Below are positions 44,226 to 53,682 of a stretch of 57,936 nucleotides of DNA, in pieces; position 1 is the stretch's first letter, and each line of letters opens with the position of its first letter. Made by a program: the position numbers and the translations under genes. Origin of the DNA: Bacteroidota bacterium. GTDB lineage: Bacteria; Bacteroidota; Bacteroidia; Bacteroidales; TTA-H9. The notes under the pieces were generated by a model. The model searched no databases, had not been told where the DNA came from, and saw nothing but the letters and a program-made list of their open reading frames with translations. Location of the stretch: assembly GCA_003250395.1 (NCBI GenBank), contig QKGM01000054.1, forward strand, positions 1 through 57,936, written 5' to 3'.

Positions 44226-45257
44226 TTAACTTTCAGATTCAAATAGCAACTGGTAATAACGCAACCCTGTTTCTTCATCTACACCCCTCTTAATACGAGC
44301 CCGGTCACCATGAATATAGATGTGGAAATTCTTATCGAGCTTTACTACACTTTTCATTCCTCTTGCTTCTTTTTTTACTGCCTGATCAGACAGGTTGAAC
44401 TCATCCGGAATATCAACCGCATATTCTTCCGAGAACTTTTCACAGTAATTGTTGAAGGTTTGCATTACTTCAGGTTGTAGCATTACTTTTTGATTAAAAT
44501 CGTCGAGCGAAAAAGTCTCTTCTTCTTTAAAATAGCTTAGCGACCGGTTGAGCATATCGGCCTGGTCGGCTTTCGATACTTCAAATGTCTGCGGTAGCTC
44601 TTCGTTGATGAACTTCTTGCACATGGTCATTGTATGGCTCGTGTGGCTATATGCATCACTTCGCATCCTGAGTCCAAGAAACCCATCGATCCAATAAAGG
44701 GCATCTGCTCCACGGTTGGTGTTATCTACCACTGAAACGATATAGCCGTTCTCACGCTCAAGGTTGAATATTAAACATCCTTTATCAAGTTTGTTGATGT
44801 TAAATCCGGCATCGCTTTCCACGGCCATCTGGTTGCCATTGGCATAAACTTTCAGATAGGTGTCTTTATTCTCAGATTTAAATAGTCCTATTGCATCAAC
44901 TTCTTCTCCTTCTAATTGGCATTCGCGAAAATACGCTACATAAAATTCCCCGTCTTTGATCTTGGGATGGGTCGATTGTTCAAATAACCATTCTGCCAGT
45001 TTCCTCGACTGTTCAACAAATGTATCTGGATCATCGAAAATTGTTGATACCGATTTGAAAACCTCATTCTCTTCCAAATGGTCATCATGCCAGAGATTGT
45101 AGTACTGTTCATTTTTAAATGGCGAAAGGAAATAGGTCTGAAGAAGGCTTTTAATGGCTTCGCCAGGAGAAAACACTCCATTTGTGAGAAGAAGGCTTTC
45201 TCCATTGGCTTTGTTTCCAATATGATGCACTGTGAGCAGATCGAGTAGAGCTTGCAT
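44226..45257 (-). CDS. Nucleoid-associated protein, NdpA/YejK family
   Basis: I use the ATG at 45257 (343 residues); the longer frame starts at a TTG at 45290 that is itself part of a TATTTTTG promoter element. The pattern GVFSPGEAIKSLLQTYFLSPF, then GEFYVAYFRECQLEGEEVDAIGLFKSENKDTYLKV, then a C-terminal YIHGDRARIKRG..ETGLRYYQLLF resembles the 37-kDa nucleoid-associated NdpA family. These bind DNA in the cytoplasm; their precise function is unsettled. The Bacteroidota versions are diverged from YejK. Confidence 0.8.
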   Translation of the reverse strand: MQALLDLLTVHHIGNKANGESLLLTNGVFSPGEAIKSLLQTYFLSPFKNEQYYNLWHDDHLEENEVFKSVSTIFDDPDTFVEQSRKLAEWLFEQSTHPKIKDGEFYVAYFRECQLEGEEVDAIGLFKSENKDTYLKVYANGNQMAVESDAGFNINKLDKGCLIFNLERENGYIVSVVDNTNRGADALYWIDGFLGLRMRSDAYSHTSHTMTMCKKFINEELPQTFEVSKADQADMLNRSLSYFKEEETFSLDDFNQKVMLQPEVMQTFNNYCEKFSEEYAVDIPDEFNLSDQAVKKEARGMKSVVKLDKNFHIYIHGDRARIKRGVDEETGLRYYQLLFESES

Positions 45258-45603
45258 TTGTAATTTATAACGTGAGGTTTTGTCTGGCAAAAATAGGCGA
45301 TTTAACTGAAGGATTTAACGGAAAGAAGTGATTTCACGGCTACCTGAAAAATAGCCCCGCATTTGACCATGTATCTGTTAAAAATAACTGGTTGACTCAT
45401 GAAAGCATTGTGAACTGATTTGGCTCTTTCGAATTGTCCTTCCTGATTGAGTGGTCGGGCGGTGGGCCAAGTCTCTTCTGATCAAAATGAGAAAGGAATC
45501 CCCGCACAGGCACGGGTTTTGTATGGGTTAACTTCATATTTAATAGAAAACAATCCGGAAACCGAACGGTGTTCAAACGAAAGCTGACCGGGCCCGCACG
45601 GTC

Positions 45604-45647
45604 AGTCTACGGTTGATCTACGGTTAGTCTACGGTCGAACTACGGTT
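45604..45647. repeat. Four tandem 11-bp units
   Basis: AGTCTACGGTT, GATCTACGGTT, AGTCTACGGTC and GAACTACGGTT follow each other without gaps. The ACGGT core is invariant. A weaker CACGGTC copy precedes them at about 45597-45603. Confidence 0.85.
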
Positions 45648-46061
45648 GAATGTAGTAAGCAATTCGACTTTTCGGCTCTTTTGTCCGAATGATTGTAACC
45701 TGAAAGGGAGAGATCTGTTAGATTGATATTTCTTTCCGATTACCCGTTCAGGGTTTAACAGTTAGGATACCACTTTAATAAACCTCATAGTAATGAAATT
45801 CCACGATGGGTTTATTTACCAATACTTATAATCATCTGTAATAGTGTTGTGAACAGAAATCTACGATATTACTATTTTTATGCTGCCTTTTGATTCACAG
45901 GTATTTGATGTGTTGTTATTTTTTTTAATAAGCACCCGGAGATGCATGGGATGATTTCAGTTAAACCAATCAGGTACTATTGCCATCAGAATGATTCCGG
46001 TGCCAAATCACATTGCGCGTTAATATCTTGTTTTGGCTTCCCAGGATTGGAGATTTAAAAA

Positions 46062-46069
46062 TATCTTTG
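46062..46069 (+). promoter_or_regulatory. -7 element of the GNAT gene
   Basis: TATCTTTG, 68 bases before the ATG at 46138. No TTG at the expected upstream distance, so this is a partial match. Confidence 0.5.
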
Positions 46070-46137
46070 CAGCTTAGCAACATAAACTTGAGATCAATCA
46101 ATGGGTGCTCTTTTAATTACTGGTTAATCAAGATATC

Positions 46138-46995
46138 ATGATCACTATACATCCACTTACAGACCTATCAATTGCCGAAATTCACCATTGTTTTGAAATG
46201 GCATTTATTGATTATGCTGAGCCATTCGACCTGTCAGTCAGTCAATTGAAATATATGATCGAACGGAGAGGATATGCACCTGAACTCTCTTTTGGAGCAT
46301 TCAGCGACAGGGTTCTTGCAGGGTTTACGTTAAATGGATGCGGAACCTGGAACGGGGAGAAAACGGTTTATGATACTGGTACCGGGATGGTTAAGGAATT
46401 CAGAAAAAAGGGATTGGCAACGAGGTTGTTTAACGAATCTCTCCCTGTCCTTCGGGAAGCCGGTGTTAAACAATACCTTCTTGAAGTGATCAGGACAAAC
46501 CAGGGTGCCTATGATTTGTATCTGAAAGCAGGGTTTTTGGTTACACGACAGTTTGAATATTATGTGATGCCTTATAACCAATTACGGTTTAATAATTTCC
46601 TGATGGATGGCCTTTCAATTACTGAAATTAGTGATCCCGACCAGGAAATTCTCATCTCATTTCAGGATTTCATGCCTTCGTGGCAAAATTCATTTGCAGC
46701 TATCAGCAGAAAGTCTGGAAGTTTTAAAATTTATGGTGCCTTTTATGATAACAGGCTGGTTGGTTATGGTATGATCGAAACACATACGGGTGATATTCCG
46801 CAGCTGGCAGTTGCAAAAGATTTTCGTCGTCGGAAGGTAGCTACAATTTTATTTAACCAGATGCTTCGGGAGGTTAATCCGCCGGCAGTCAGGTTCATTA
46901 ATATTCAGCAAGATTACGAACCATTTAATCGTTGGGTTCTGTCGCTTGGATTGAAGGCGGGTTATGGACAGTATGAGATGATGATGAAACTTTAA
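46138..46995 (+). CDS. Tandem GNAT-family acetyltransferase
   Basis: This 285-residue protein has an ATG start and two GNAT folds in a row. The first (about 1-150) has the acetyl-CoA loop region VKEFRKKGLATRLFNESL and the YDLYLKAGF helix. The second (about 165-285) has a similar AVAKDFRRRKVATILFNQML and an IQQDYEPFNRWVLSLGLK end. Both keep the R-x-x-G/V-x-A-type loop, so both may bind acetyl-CoA. The acceptor is unknown. It precedes a methyltransferase gene by 47 bp on the same strand. Confidence 0.87.
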   Translation: MITIHPLTDLSIAEIHHCFEMAFIDYAEPFDLSVSQLKYMIERRGYAPELSFGAFSDRVLAGFTLNGCGTWNGEKTVYDTGTGMVKEFRKKGLATRLFNESLPVLREAGVKQYLLEVIRTNQGAYDLYLKAGFLVTRQFEYYVMPYNQLRFNNFLMDGLSITEISDPDQEILISFQDFMPSWQNSFAAISRKSGSFKIYGAFYDNRLVGYGMIETHTGDIPQLAVAKDFRRRKVATILFNQMLREVNPPAVRFINIQQDYEPFNRWVLSLGLKAGYGQYEMMMKL

Positions 46996-47042
46996 CCGTT
47001 TTTCTTCGTTGTTTGTGTCACTATATCGAAAAATGAATTTGA

Positions 47043-48020
47043 ATGAGTGAAAGATCATGGCTTTCGATTGGCGATTTTGTTGATTTGGTTTACAAGATCA
47101 GGTTAAAAGGCTATTTTGCCTTACTTAACCGGTTTAGTTTATCAGGGCAGGCCAGAGTGAAGGCTAAGTGGAACCACGTTGAGAGCGAATCGGATTTCTG
47201 GAGTATAGCTGAGGTTCGACAGCGGTGGAATGTGAAATGCACGGGAGACCCTGACCTGGGTTATGAAACCTACCTGTGTGAAAAGTATTTCGAAAACCGT
47301 TCAGGTTTAAGCCTGCTTTCAGTTGGTTGCGGGGCAGGTACGCATGAACAGCGTTTTGCCGGTCATAAAGCGTTTAGTCGTATTGTCGGGATTGATGTTG
47401 CCGAGAATCAGATTAATGAAGCCCGTGAGAATGCACGCAGGATGAGCAATGTGAGCTATCTTACAGGCGATTTTACCACTGCTCTTTTTGATAAGGAGAG
47501 TTTTGATGTTATCCTGTTTAATTCAAGCCTTCATCATTTCCGTGAGGTTGATAAGCTTTTGGAGAATCGGGTCAGGCCTTTGTTGAAAAAAGACGGGTTT
47601 CTTATCATCTTCGAGTATGTTGGTCCTGACAGGCTGCAATGGACTTCTGAACAACTGCGCTTTGCAAATGCTCTCCTCGAAACTATTCCATCTGACTTTC
47701 GCAGACGTTGGGGAACACAAACTGTGAAGAAACGAATCTATCGGCCCGGGTGGCTCCGGATGCAACTGATCGATCCATCCGAAGCAGTCGACTCTTCTTC
47801 TATTCTTCCAGCAATTCACAAACATTTTAAAACTGTTGAGGAAAGAAAAATAGGGTCTGATATTATCCATATCCTTTTAAAAGATATAGCCCATCATTTC
47901 ATCTCAGATAATCCTGAGGGCAAACTTATTCTGAGATACCTCTTCGATGAAGAAGATCGGTACATGGACGTAACGGGCAGAAGTGACTATATTTTTGGTC
48001 TTTATCAAAATTCGCGATGA
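47043..48020 (+). CDS. Class I SAM-dependent methyltransferase
   Basis: This 325-residue protein has an ATG start. LLSVGCGAGTHEQRFAG is the SAM-binding motif I, RIVGIDVAENQINEARENAR is motif II, and SFDVILFNSSLHHFREVDKLL is the motif III/IV region, all of the Methyltransf_11/25 kind. A 90-residue N-terminal extension (FVDLVYKIRLKGYFALLNRF..) and a C-terminal 120 residues are unassigned. The substrate is unknown. It lies in a plus-strand run with the GNAT gene and the DEAD-box helicase gene, but a separate promoter for the helicase begins right at its 3' end. Confidence 0.85.
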   Translation: MSERSWLSIGDFVDLVYKIRLKGYFALLNRFSLSGQARVKAKWNHVESESDFWSIAEVRQRWNVKCTGDPDLGYETYLCEKYFENRSGLSLLSVGCGAGTHEQRFAGHKAFSRIVGIDVAENQINEARENARRMSNVSYLTGDFTTALFDKESFDVILFNSSLHHFREVDKLLENRVRPLLKKDGFLIIFEYVGPDRLQWTSEQLRFANALLETIPSDFRRRWGTQTVKKRIYRPGWLRMQLIDPSEAVDSSSILPAIHKHFKTVEERKIGSDIIHILLKDIAHHFISDNPEGKLILRYLFDEEDRYMDVTGRSDYIFGLYQNSR

Positions 48021-48040
48021 AAGCCATACGGGAGTTTCCA

Positions 48041-48071
48041 TTGAAAGGGAGCTAAAATCGCCGTATCTTTG
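48041..48071 (+). promoter_or_regulatory. Promoter of the DEAD-box helicase gene
   Basis: TTG (48041-48043), 20 bases, then TATCTTTG (48064-48071), an exact fit to TTG-N19-21-TAnnTTTG. The GTG start follows 17 bases later. Confidence 0.85.
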
Positions 48072-48088
48072 CTGAAAATATTACCTAC

Positions 48089-49279
48089 GTGCATTTCTCA
48101 GCATTCAATTTTCATGAGGCATTGAACGAAAGCCTTGAAACTATGGGCTTCGAATCGGCTACCCCTATTCAGGAACAAGCAATCCCGATAATACTTGATA
48201 ACAAAGATCTTATTGCCTGTGCACAAACGGGGACCGGGAAAACAGCTGCATTTTTACTCCCTGTGTTGAACAAGTTGTGTGAAAGTCCGGTAGAGACTAC
48301 CAATACCCTTATCATTGTTCCAACCCGCGAGCTGGCACTGCAGATCGATCAGGTTCTTCAGGGGTTTTCTTATTATACCCCTGTAAGTTCCATAGCTATC
48401 TATGGAGGAAGTGATGGTTCTGTATTCGATATTGAGAGACGTGCGCTGGAAACACAGGCAAATATTATAGTTGCTACACCGGGCCGGCTTATGGCTCACC
48501 TGAATATGGGGTATGTAAAATTCGACAACCTCAGACATTTAATTCTGGATGAAGCTGATCGGATGCTTGACATGGGTTTCGTCGATGATATTATCAGGAT
48601 AAGCAGTTATTTGCCAAAAGAAAGACAAACTTTGATGTTTTCGGCTACAATGCCCCCGAAGATCAGGGAGTTGGCTAAGAAGTTACTGATTGATCCACAG
48701 CAGATTAATATTGCCATGTCGAAACCTGCTGAGGGAGTACTTCAGGCTTGTTATATGGCCGAGGACAACCAGAAAAATACCCTGATCAGGAATCTGCTGA
48801 CAGGAAAAGAATATCTGAGCGTACTGATTTTTAGTGGAACCAAATTAAGGGTTAAGGAGCTTGTAAAAGAGCTAAAGCATGCAAGATTATCAGTAGGAGC
48901 TATTCATTCTGATCTTGAGCAGGTTGAAAGAGAGGATATTCTGCGTCAATTCAGAAATCATGACATCAAAATACTGGTTGCTACCGATATTCTCTCCAGG
49001 GGGATTGATATAGAGGATATAGGGTTGGTTATAAACTACGACGTGCCTGGTGATGCTGAAGATTACGTGCACAGGGTAGGGCGTACTGCCCGGGCAGAGG
49101 CCACAGGAGTTGCCATCACTTTTGTTAACCATCGCGACCGTCAGAAATTTAAGCGAATAGAGGAACTCATCGAGATGAAAGTACACCGATTGCCGTTGCC
49201 TGTCGATATCGAGGCTCCTCATCCGGTTGCCCCGGCACGTAATGATAGCCGCCGTCCCCGGCCAAAAGGAAGACGGTAA
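48089..49279 (+). CDS. DEAD-box ATP-dependent RNA helicase, RhlE-like
   Basis: This 396-residue protein starts with GTG, fixed by the promoter 17 bases upstream and the family start FSAFNFHEALNESLETMGFESATPIQEQAIP (Q motif). AQTGTGKT (45-52), PTREL, TPGR, DEAD (154-157), SAT, and HRVGRTAR are all present. The C-terminal tail is short and basic (RNDSRRPRPKGRR), as in RhlE types that act in ribosome assembly or mRNA decay. Cold- or stress-regulated expression is common in the family, but nothing here shows it. Confidence 0.94.
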   Translation: MHFSAFNFHEALNESLETMGFESATPIQEQAIPIILDNKDLIACAQTGTGKTAAFLLPVLNKLCESPVETTNTLIIVPTRELALQIDQVLQGFSYYTPVSSIAIYGGSDGSVFDIERRALETQANIIVATPGRLMAHLNMGYVKFDNLRHLILDEADRMLDMGFVDDIIRISSYLPKERQTLMFSATMPPKIRELAKKLLIDPQQINIAMSKPAEGVLQACYMAEDNQKNTLIRNLLTGKEYLSVLIFSGTKLRVKELVKELKHARLSVGAIHSDLEQVEREDILRQFRNHDIKILVATDILSRGIDIEDIGLVINYDVPGDAEDYVHRVGRTARAEATGVAITFVNHRDRQKFKRIEELIEMKVHRLPLPVDIEAPHPVAPARNDSRRPRPKGRR

Positions 49280-49400
49280 GATGCTTTTGGTTAATTTTAT
49301 GAAATATATATGTTGAAATAGAATATTCCACCTGACAGGAGTTTACCTGAAAACAGAAATAAGCCAAGTTATATTAAGATAATAATTCCAACTGTTAATT

Positions 49401-50657
49401 ATGAAAATCCTGATTCGAAACATAGGCCAGCTGGTCAATACTGAAACAGTTCCCGTTGCCTTCAGGGCGGGTAAAGAGATGTCAACTCTTCATAATATAG
49501 AAAATGCATGGTTGTTGACCGATGGAGACCGGATAGCAGGATTCGGCCCCATGAATACCATTGAAACCATTTTGCCCGGGTTGGAAGAAGAGGATAATTT
49601 AATTGAAATTGATGCCACCGGAAGGCTGGTCTTTCCGTCTTTCTGCGATTCCCATACGCATCTGGTATACGCCGGAAGCCGGGAAATTGAATACATTGAT
49701 AAGATTAAGGGGTTATCATATGAAGAGATATTCGAGCGGGGCGGAGGTATTATGAACTCTGTAAAGCGATTGCATGATGCGTCAGAGGATGAACTCGTTG
49801 AGCAGGCTCTTGACAGGTTAAATGAAATCCTTATGTATGGTACAGGTGCCGTTGAGATTAAAAGTGGGTACGGACTGTCAACCGAGGATGAATTAAAGAT
49901 GTTAAGGGTAATCAAAAAACTTAAGGAGATTTCACCTGTCACCATCAGGGCTACTTTTCTTGGCGCACATGCTGTACCTGCTGAATATAAAGGCCGACCG
50001 CACGAATATGTTGATGTAATCATCAACGAGATGATCCCGATGGTTGCAGCTGAGGAGCTTGCTGATTATATTGACGTGTTCTGTGATAAAGGGTTTTTTA
50101 CCCCGGAGGATACAGACCGTATCCTGATGGCAGGCCTTAAGTATGGTCTCAGGCCAAAAATTCATGCCAATGAACTCGACTACAGCGGTGGAATTCAGGT
50201 AGGGGTGAAGTATAATGCACTTTCGGTCGATCACCTTGAATATACAGGTGATGAGGAGATAGCAGTATTAAAAGATTCTGAAACGATGCCAACTATACTT
50301 CCCGGTGCTGCATTTTTTCTCAATATGGTACATGCTCCTGCCAGGAAGATGATCGATGCCGGTCTGCCGGTAGCTTTTGCCAGCGACTTTAATCCAGGAT
50401 CTTCGCCTTCCGGTAATATGCAACTCGTCCTTTCCATGGCATGCATTCAATATCGTCTGCTTCCCGAAGAGGCTGTCAATGCTACAACGCTTAATACTGC
50501 CTACGCGATGGGTTTGAGTGATGAACTGGGGTCGGTTGCTGTCGGAAAGCGTGCAAACCTATTTATTACAATACCTGTACCAAATATTGAGTTTATGCCT
50601 TATGCTTTCGGAAGTAACAAAATAGAACGTGTCATCCTGAACGGAGAGCTCTATTAA
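49401..50657 (+). CDS. hutI: Imidazolonepropionase
   Basis: This 418-residue protein has an ATG start. It is an amidohydrolase fold with the metal-binding DSHTHLVYAGSRE, then FERGGGIMNSV, EIKSGYGLS, ATFLGAHAVP, HANELDYSGG, VDHLEYT and SDFNPGSSPSGNM, all blocks of HutI. It opens the imidazolone ring to N-formimino-glutamate, the third step of histidine degradation, in the cytoplasm. No hutH, hutU or formiminotransferase gene is next to it, so the pathway would be scattered. It ends with a clear terminator. Confidence 0.95.
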   Translation: MKILIRNIGQLVNTETVPVAFRAGKEMSTLHNIENAWLLTDGDRIAGFGPMNTIETILPGLEEEDNLIEIDATGRLVFPSFCDSHTHLVYAGSREIEYIDKIKGLSYEEIFERGGGIMNSVKRLHDASEDELVEQALDRLNEILMYGTGAVEIKSGYGLSTEDELKMLRVIKKLKEISPVTIRATFLGAHAVPAEYKGRPHEYVDVIINEMIPMVAAEELADYIDVFCDKGFFTPEDTDRILMAGLKYGLRPKIHANELDYSGGIQVGVKYNALSVDHLEYTGDEEIAVLKDSETMPTILPGAAFFLNMVHAPARKMIDAGLPVAFASDFNPGSSPSGNMQLVLSMACIQYRLLPEEAVNATTLNTAYAMGLSDELGSVAVGKRANLFITIPVPNIEFMPYAFGSNKIERVILNGELY

Positions 50658-50682
50658 ATATTTTTTAACAGAACAGAATTTC

Positions 50683-50718
50683 AACCGGTAATTATTCTGA
50701 TAATTACTGGTTTTTTTA
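50683..50718 (+). terminator. Rho-independent terminator of hutI
   Basis: AACCGGTAATTAT and ATAATTACTGGTT pair at 12 of 13 positions with a 4-base loop and a row of seven Ts, 25 bp after the stop. Confidence 0.85.
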
Positions 50719-50811
50719 TTGCAATCGTTTTAGGACAAAGTAATCACAATGTGAGATTATATAAACAAACCAGCAAGTTGTATTTAAGGTGGCTTGTTTT
50801 GGCCTTTGGGT

Positions 50812-50819
50812 TATCTTTG
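50812..50819 (+). promoter_or_regulatory. -7 element of the branching-enzyme gene
   Basis: TATCTTTG, 26 bases before the ATG at 50846. It overlaps the first codons of the longer possible frame and so argues for the shorter protein. Confidence 0.65.
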
Positions 50820-50845
50820 CAATAATTAATCATAAGTGTATTATC

Positions 50846-52882
50846 ATGGCCACAACTTACCGAAACCTAAAGCTGGTGAAAGACGATCCCTGGCTCGAAC
50901 CTGTTGCCCAGGATGTTTGGATGCGATACGAGCGTTACCAAAATAGACTGAAGCAAATTGAATCAGAATTCGGATCGCTTACAAGGTTTGCTACTGCTCA
51001 TGAATATTTCGGGATTCATTTTGATAAGGGTACAGATTCCTGGGTGTATAGAGAGTGGGCTCCCCGCGCCCGCGATCTGTATTTTTTTGGCGACTTTAAC
51101 AACTGGCATCGTCATGGCAACCGCATGAACCGCCTCGATAACGGGGTATGGGAAATAGTTCTTCCACGCGTGCAGTATCCCGGATTTGTACATGGCAGTC
51201 TGGTAAAAGTACTGGTTCATGGTGAAAACGGCTGGAATGAAAGAATCCCGGTCTACATTCGTCGAGTTGTTCAGGATGTGGAAACCAGTGATTTCTCGGG
51301 CCAGGTATGGTTCCCGCCTGTACCGTTTGATTGGGGTGGACGTGATCGGTTTAATCTGAAGTCGATAGGGGAACTATATATCTATGAAGCACATATTGGT
51401 ATGTCGGGTGAAACACCTGAACTGAGTACCTATAGCTTTTTTACACGGGAAATCCTTCCCCGGATTAAAGCCGGGGGATACAATGCCATTCAGTTAATGG
51501 CTATAGCTGAACATCCTTATTATGGTTCGTTTGGATATCATGTTGCCAATTATTTTGCTCCTTCTTCGAAATTTGGTACACCTGAAGACTTGAAGTGTCT
51601 TATCAGGGCTGCTCACAATATGGGAATCGCGGTAATCATGGATATTGTCCATTCTCATACAATAAAGAACTATAACGAGGGTTTGAATGATTTTGACGGT
51701 GCTGATGGGTTATACACGCATGCTGGAGCACGTGGAGATCATCCACACTGGGGAAGCCGTCTATTTGATTACGGGAAGCTTGAGGTTATCCGTTTTCTTT
51801 TGTCTAATCTTCGCTACTGGATGCAGGAATTCCATTTTGATGGTTTTCGTTTTGACGGAGTTACTTCTATGCTATACCATCACCATGGTTTTGTTGATTC
51901 AAGTTTTTGGAACCAGCAGACTTATTTTACCGACGGGGTGGAGTGGGATGCTCAAACCTACTTGCAACTGGCCAACAGGTTGATACACCGTATTCGCCCC
52001 GATGCTGTTTCTATTGCTGAAGATGTAAGTGGGATGCCCGGAATAGGGTCTCCGCTTAAAGACGGCGGGCTGGGTTTTGATTACAGGCTTGGCATGGGGC
52101 TGCCTGATTATTGGATACACCAGCTCACGCAGGTAAGAGATGAGGATTGGAGTATGCATGAAATGTTTCAGGCACTTACTAACAGGAAATGGGATGTCGG
52201 AACTGTAGCGTATTGTGAGTCGCACGATCAGGCTATGGTTGGCGATAAAACTATTGCCTTCAGGCTGATGGATCAGGAGATGTACTGGAAAATGGGTGAA
52301 CATGATCAGAGTACTATTATTGAGCGTGGTATTGCGTTGCATAAAATGATTCGTCTGGTAACCCTCTCACTGGGTGGAGATGCCTGGCTAAATTTTATGG
52401 GTAATGAATTTGGCCATCCCGAATGGCTTGATTTTCCACGTGAGGGGAATGGATGGAGTTACTGGTATGCTCGTCGTCAGTGGTCACTTGTTGATAAACC
52501 TGGTTTAAAATACCGTCAATTGTTGGAATTTGACAGAGCCATGATCGCCCTGTCGGCAAAATATCAATTGCTTCGAGGTGGTTATCCAACATTACTGAAC
52601 CTGGATGAATTGAATAAGACACTAGTATTTGAACGTGCCGGACTTATATTCGTCTTCAATTGGCACCCTGCTGCTTCGGTTCCTGATTACGAGTTTACAG
52701 TACCTGAACGTGGTGATTATCAATTACTGCTTTCGAGCGATGAAATACGTTTTGGAGGCTGGAATCGTCAGGATAACTCCTTGTTTTATCCTACATACCA
52801 ATCAGTTGATGGTTCTCCGAGGATGAGGATTTATAATACGAACAGGACAGTGGCAGTGTTTAGAATTGCCAGGAACACGTAG
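50846..52882 (+). CDS. 1,4-alpha-glucan branching enzyme, eukaryote-type
   Basis: The ATG at 50846 gives 678 residues. The frame extends to 50789, but the -7 element lies in that extension. It has an N-terminal CBM48 module (about 55-155, YREWAPRARDLYFFGDFNNW), a GH13 barrel with Asp337 (FRFDGVTSM, nucleophile), Glu392 (AEDVSG, acid/base) and Asp461 (ESHDQ), and a C-terminal beta domain. The DVVHSH-type block, LFDYGKLEVIRFLLSNLRYWM and GFRFDGVTSMLYHHHG are closer to animal and fungal GBE (GH13_8) than to E. coli GlgB. It makes alpha-1,6 branches in glycogen. No other glycogen gene is adjacent. Confidence 0.93.
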   Translation: MATTYRNLKLVKDDPWLEPVAQDVWMRYERYQNRLKQIESEFGSLTRFATAHEYFGIHFDKGTDSWVYREWAPRARDLYFFGDFNNWHRHGNRMNRLDNGVWEIVLPRVQYPGFVHGSLVKVLVHGENGWNERIPVYIRRVVQDVETSDFSGQVWFPPVPFDWGGRDRFNLKSIGELYIYEAHIGMSGETPELSTYSFFTREILPRIKAGGYNAIQLMAIAEHPYYGSFGYHVANYFAPSSKFGTPEDLKCLIRAAHNMGIAVIMDIVHSHTIKNYNEGLNDFDGADGLYTHAGARGDHPHWGSRLFDYGKLEVIRFLLSNLRYWMQEFHFDGFRFDGVTSMLYHHHGFVDSSFWNQQTYFTDGVEWDAQTYLQLANRLIHRIRPDAVSIAEDVSGMPGIGSPLKDGGLGFDYRLGMGLPDYWIHQLTQVRDEDWSMHEMFQALTNRKWDVGTVAYCESHDQAMVGDKTIAFRLMDQEMYWKMGEHDQSTIIERGIALHKMIRLVTLSLGGDAWLNFMGNEFGHPEWLDFPREGNGWSYWYARRQWSLVDKPGLKYRQLLEFDRAMIALSAKYQLLRGGYPTLLNLDELNKTLVFERAGLIFVFNWHPAASVPDYEFTVPERGDYQLLLSSDEIRFGGWNRQDNSLFYPTYQSVDGSPRMRIYNTNRTVAVFRIARNT

Positions 52883-52920
52883 TTTCATCTGCCTGTGTTC
52901 CGATGGTTTATATTATTCTT

Positions 52921-53682
52921 TTATTTAACCTCTCCAAGCCATTTTCGGAAATCCTGCGCCCTTTCAACACTGACGATTGCCTTCAAAGGATCTGATAGTG
53001 GGGGGTTCAAATGCACCAGTATTCTGGCACGGGAAACGGCTGTCATAGTACCAATTCCCCGGAAAGCAATGATAATCTTTCTGTTAATTCTGAAAAAATG
53101 TCGTGGATCAAGCATTGATTCCAACCTGTCGAGGCTGAAGTCTATGGCTATCATCTGTCCTTGAAATGTAGAAAGGAATACTGATTTTTCAAGAGCCTGA
53201 AACCATGCAATATCTGTTGCCTCAATAGTGCGGAATTTTTCTCCATATCTGACCAGAAATCGTGATTGATATGCAGGTACCTCTTCTATAAACTGATTCT
53301 TTAATAATTTAAGATTGGTAGTTGTACCCAGAGTCATCTTTCGGAATTTACGAATAGCAGCGGTAAGTTCATCCCTGACGACAGGTTTTAATAAATAATC
53401 AATACCGTTGTGTCTGAATGCTTTGATGGCATACTCATTATAGGCGGTAGTAAAGATTACAGGACAAGCTACTTCAGTCCGGTCGAAGATTTCAAATGCA
53501 TTGCCATCTGAAAGATTGATGTCGAAAAAAGCCAGATCTGTTGTATTTCCTGTAAACCATTTCACACTTTCCAGAACAGATGGTAGTATCGCTTCGATGT
53601 GTATATCGGGTGCCAGTTCTTTAATCAAGTCTGCAAGTCTTACCGCTGCAAGGGTTTCATCTTCAATAATTACACATTTCAT
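52921..53682 (-). CDS. LytTR-family response regulator
   Basis: This 253-residue protein has an ATG start. It has a receiver domain (1-120) with Asp8, phospho-acceptor Asp54 in FFDINLSDG and the LLKPV lysine. A LytTR DNA-binding domain (about 145-250) has FLVRYGEKFRTIEATDIAWFQALEKSVFLST and FFRINRKIIIAF. The ATGA overlap with the kinase gene shows coupled translation. It is the output half of a LytS/LytT-type two-component system. The targets are unknown. Confidence 0.93.
   Translation of the reverse strand: MKCVIIEDETLAAVRLADLIKELAPDIHIEAILPSVLESVKWFTGNTTDLAFFDINLSDGNAFEIFDRTEVACPVIFTTAYNEYAIKAFRHNGIDYLLKPVVRDELTAAIRKFRKMTLGTTTNLKLLKNQFIEEVPAYQSRFLVRYGEKFRTIEATDIAWFQALEKSVFLSTFQGQMIAIDFSLDRLESMLDPRHFFRINRKIIIAFRGIGTMTAVSRARILVHLNPPLSDPLKAIVSVERAQDFRKWLGEVK

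Larger units (their letters stand above)
45258..46137. other. 880-bp gene-free region
   Basis: This is the longest gap in the window. It contains the minus-strand -7 element TATTTTTG (45288-45295) of the NdpA gene, four tandem 11-bp units at 45604-45647, and TATCTTTG (46062-46069) for the GNAT gene. No reading frame with protein character, no tRNA and no recognisable riboswitch was found. It may hold decayed sequence. Confidence 0.55.

Noticed and set aside
45300..46060. Hidden gene in the 880-bp gap
   Set aside because: All six frames are broken by frequent stops, and none shows a signal peptide, domain or RBS; no RNA fold was recognised.
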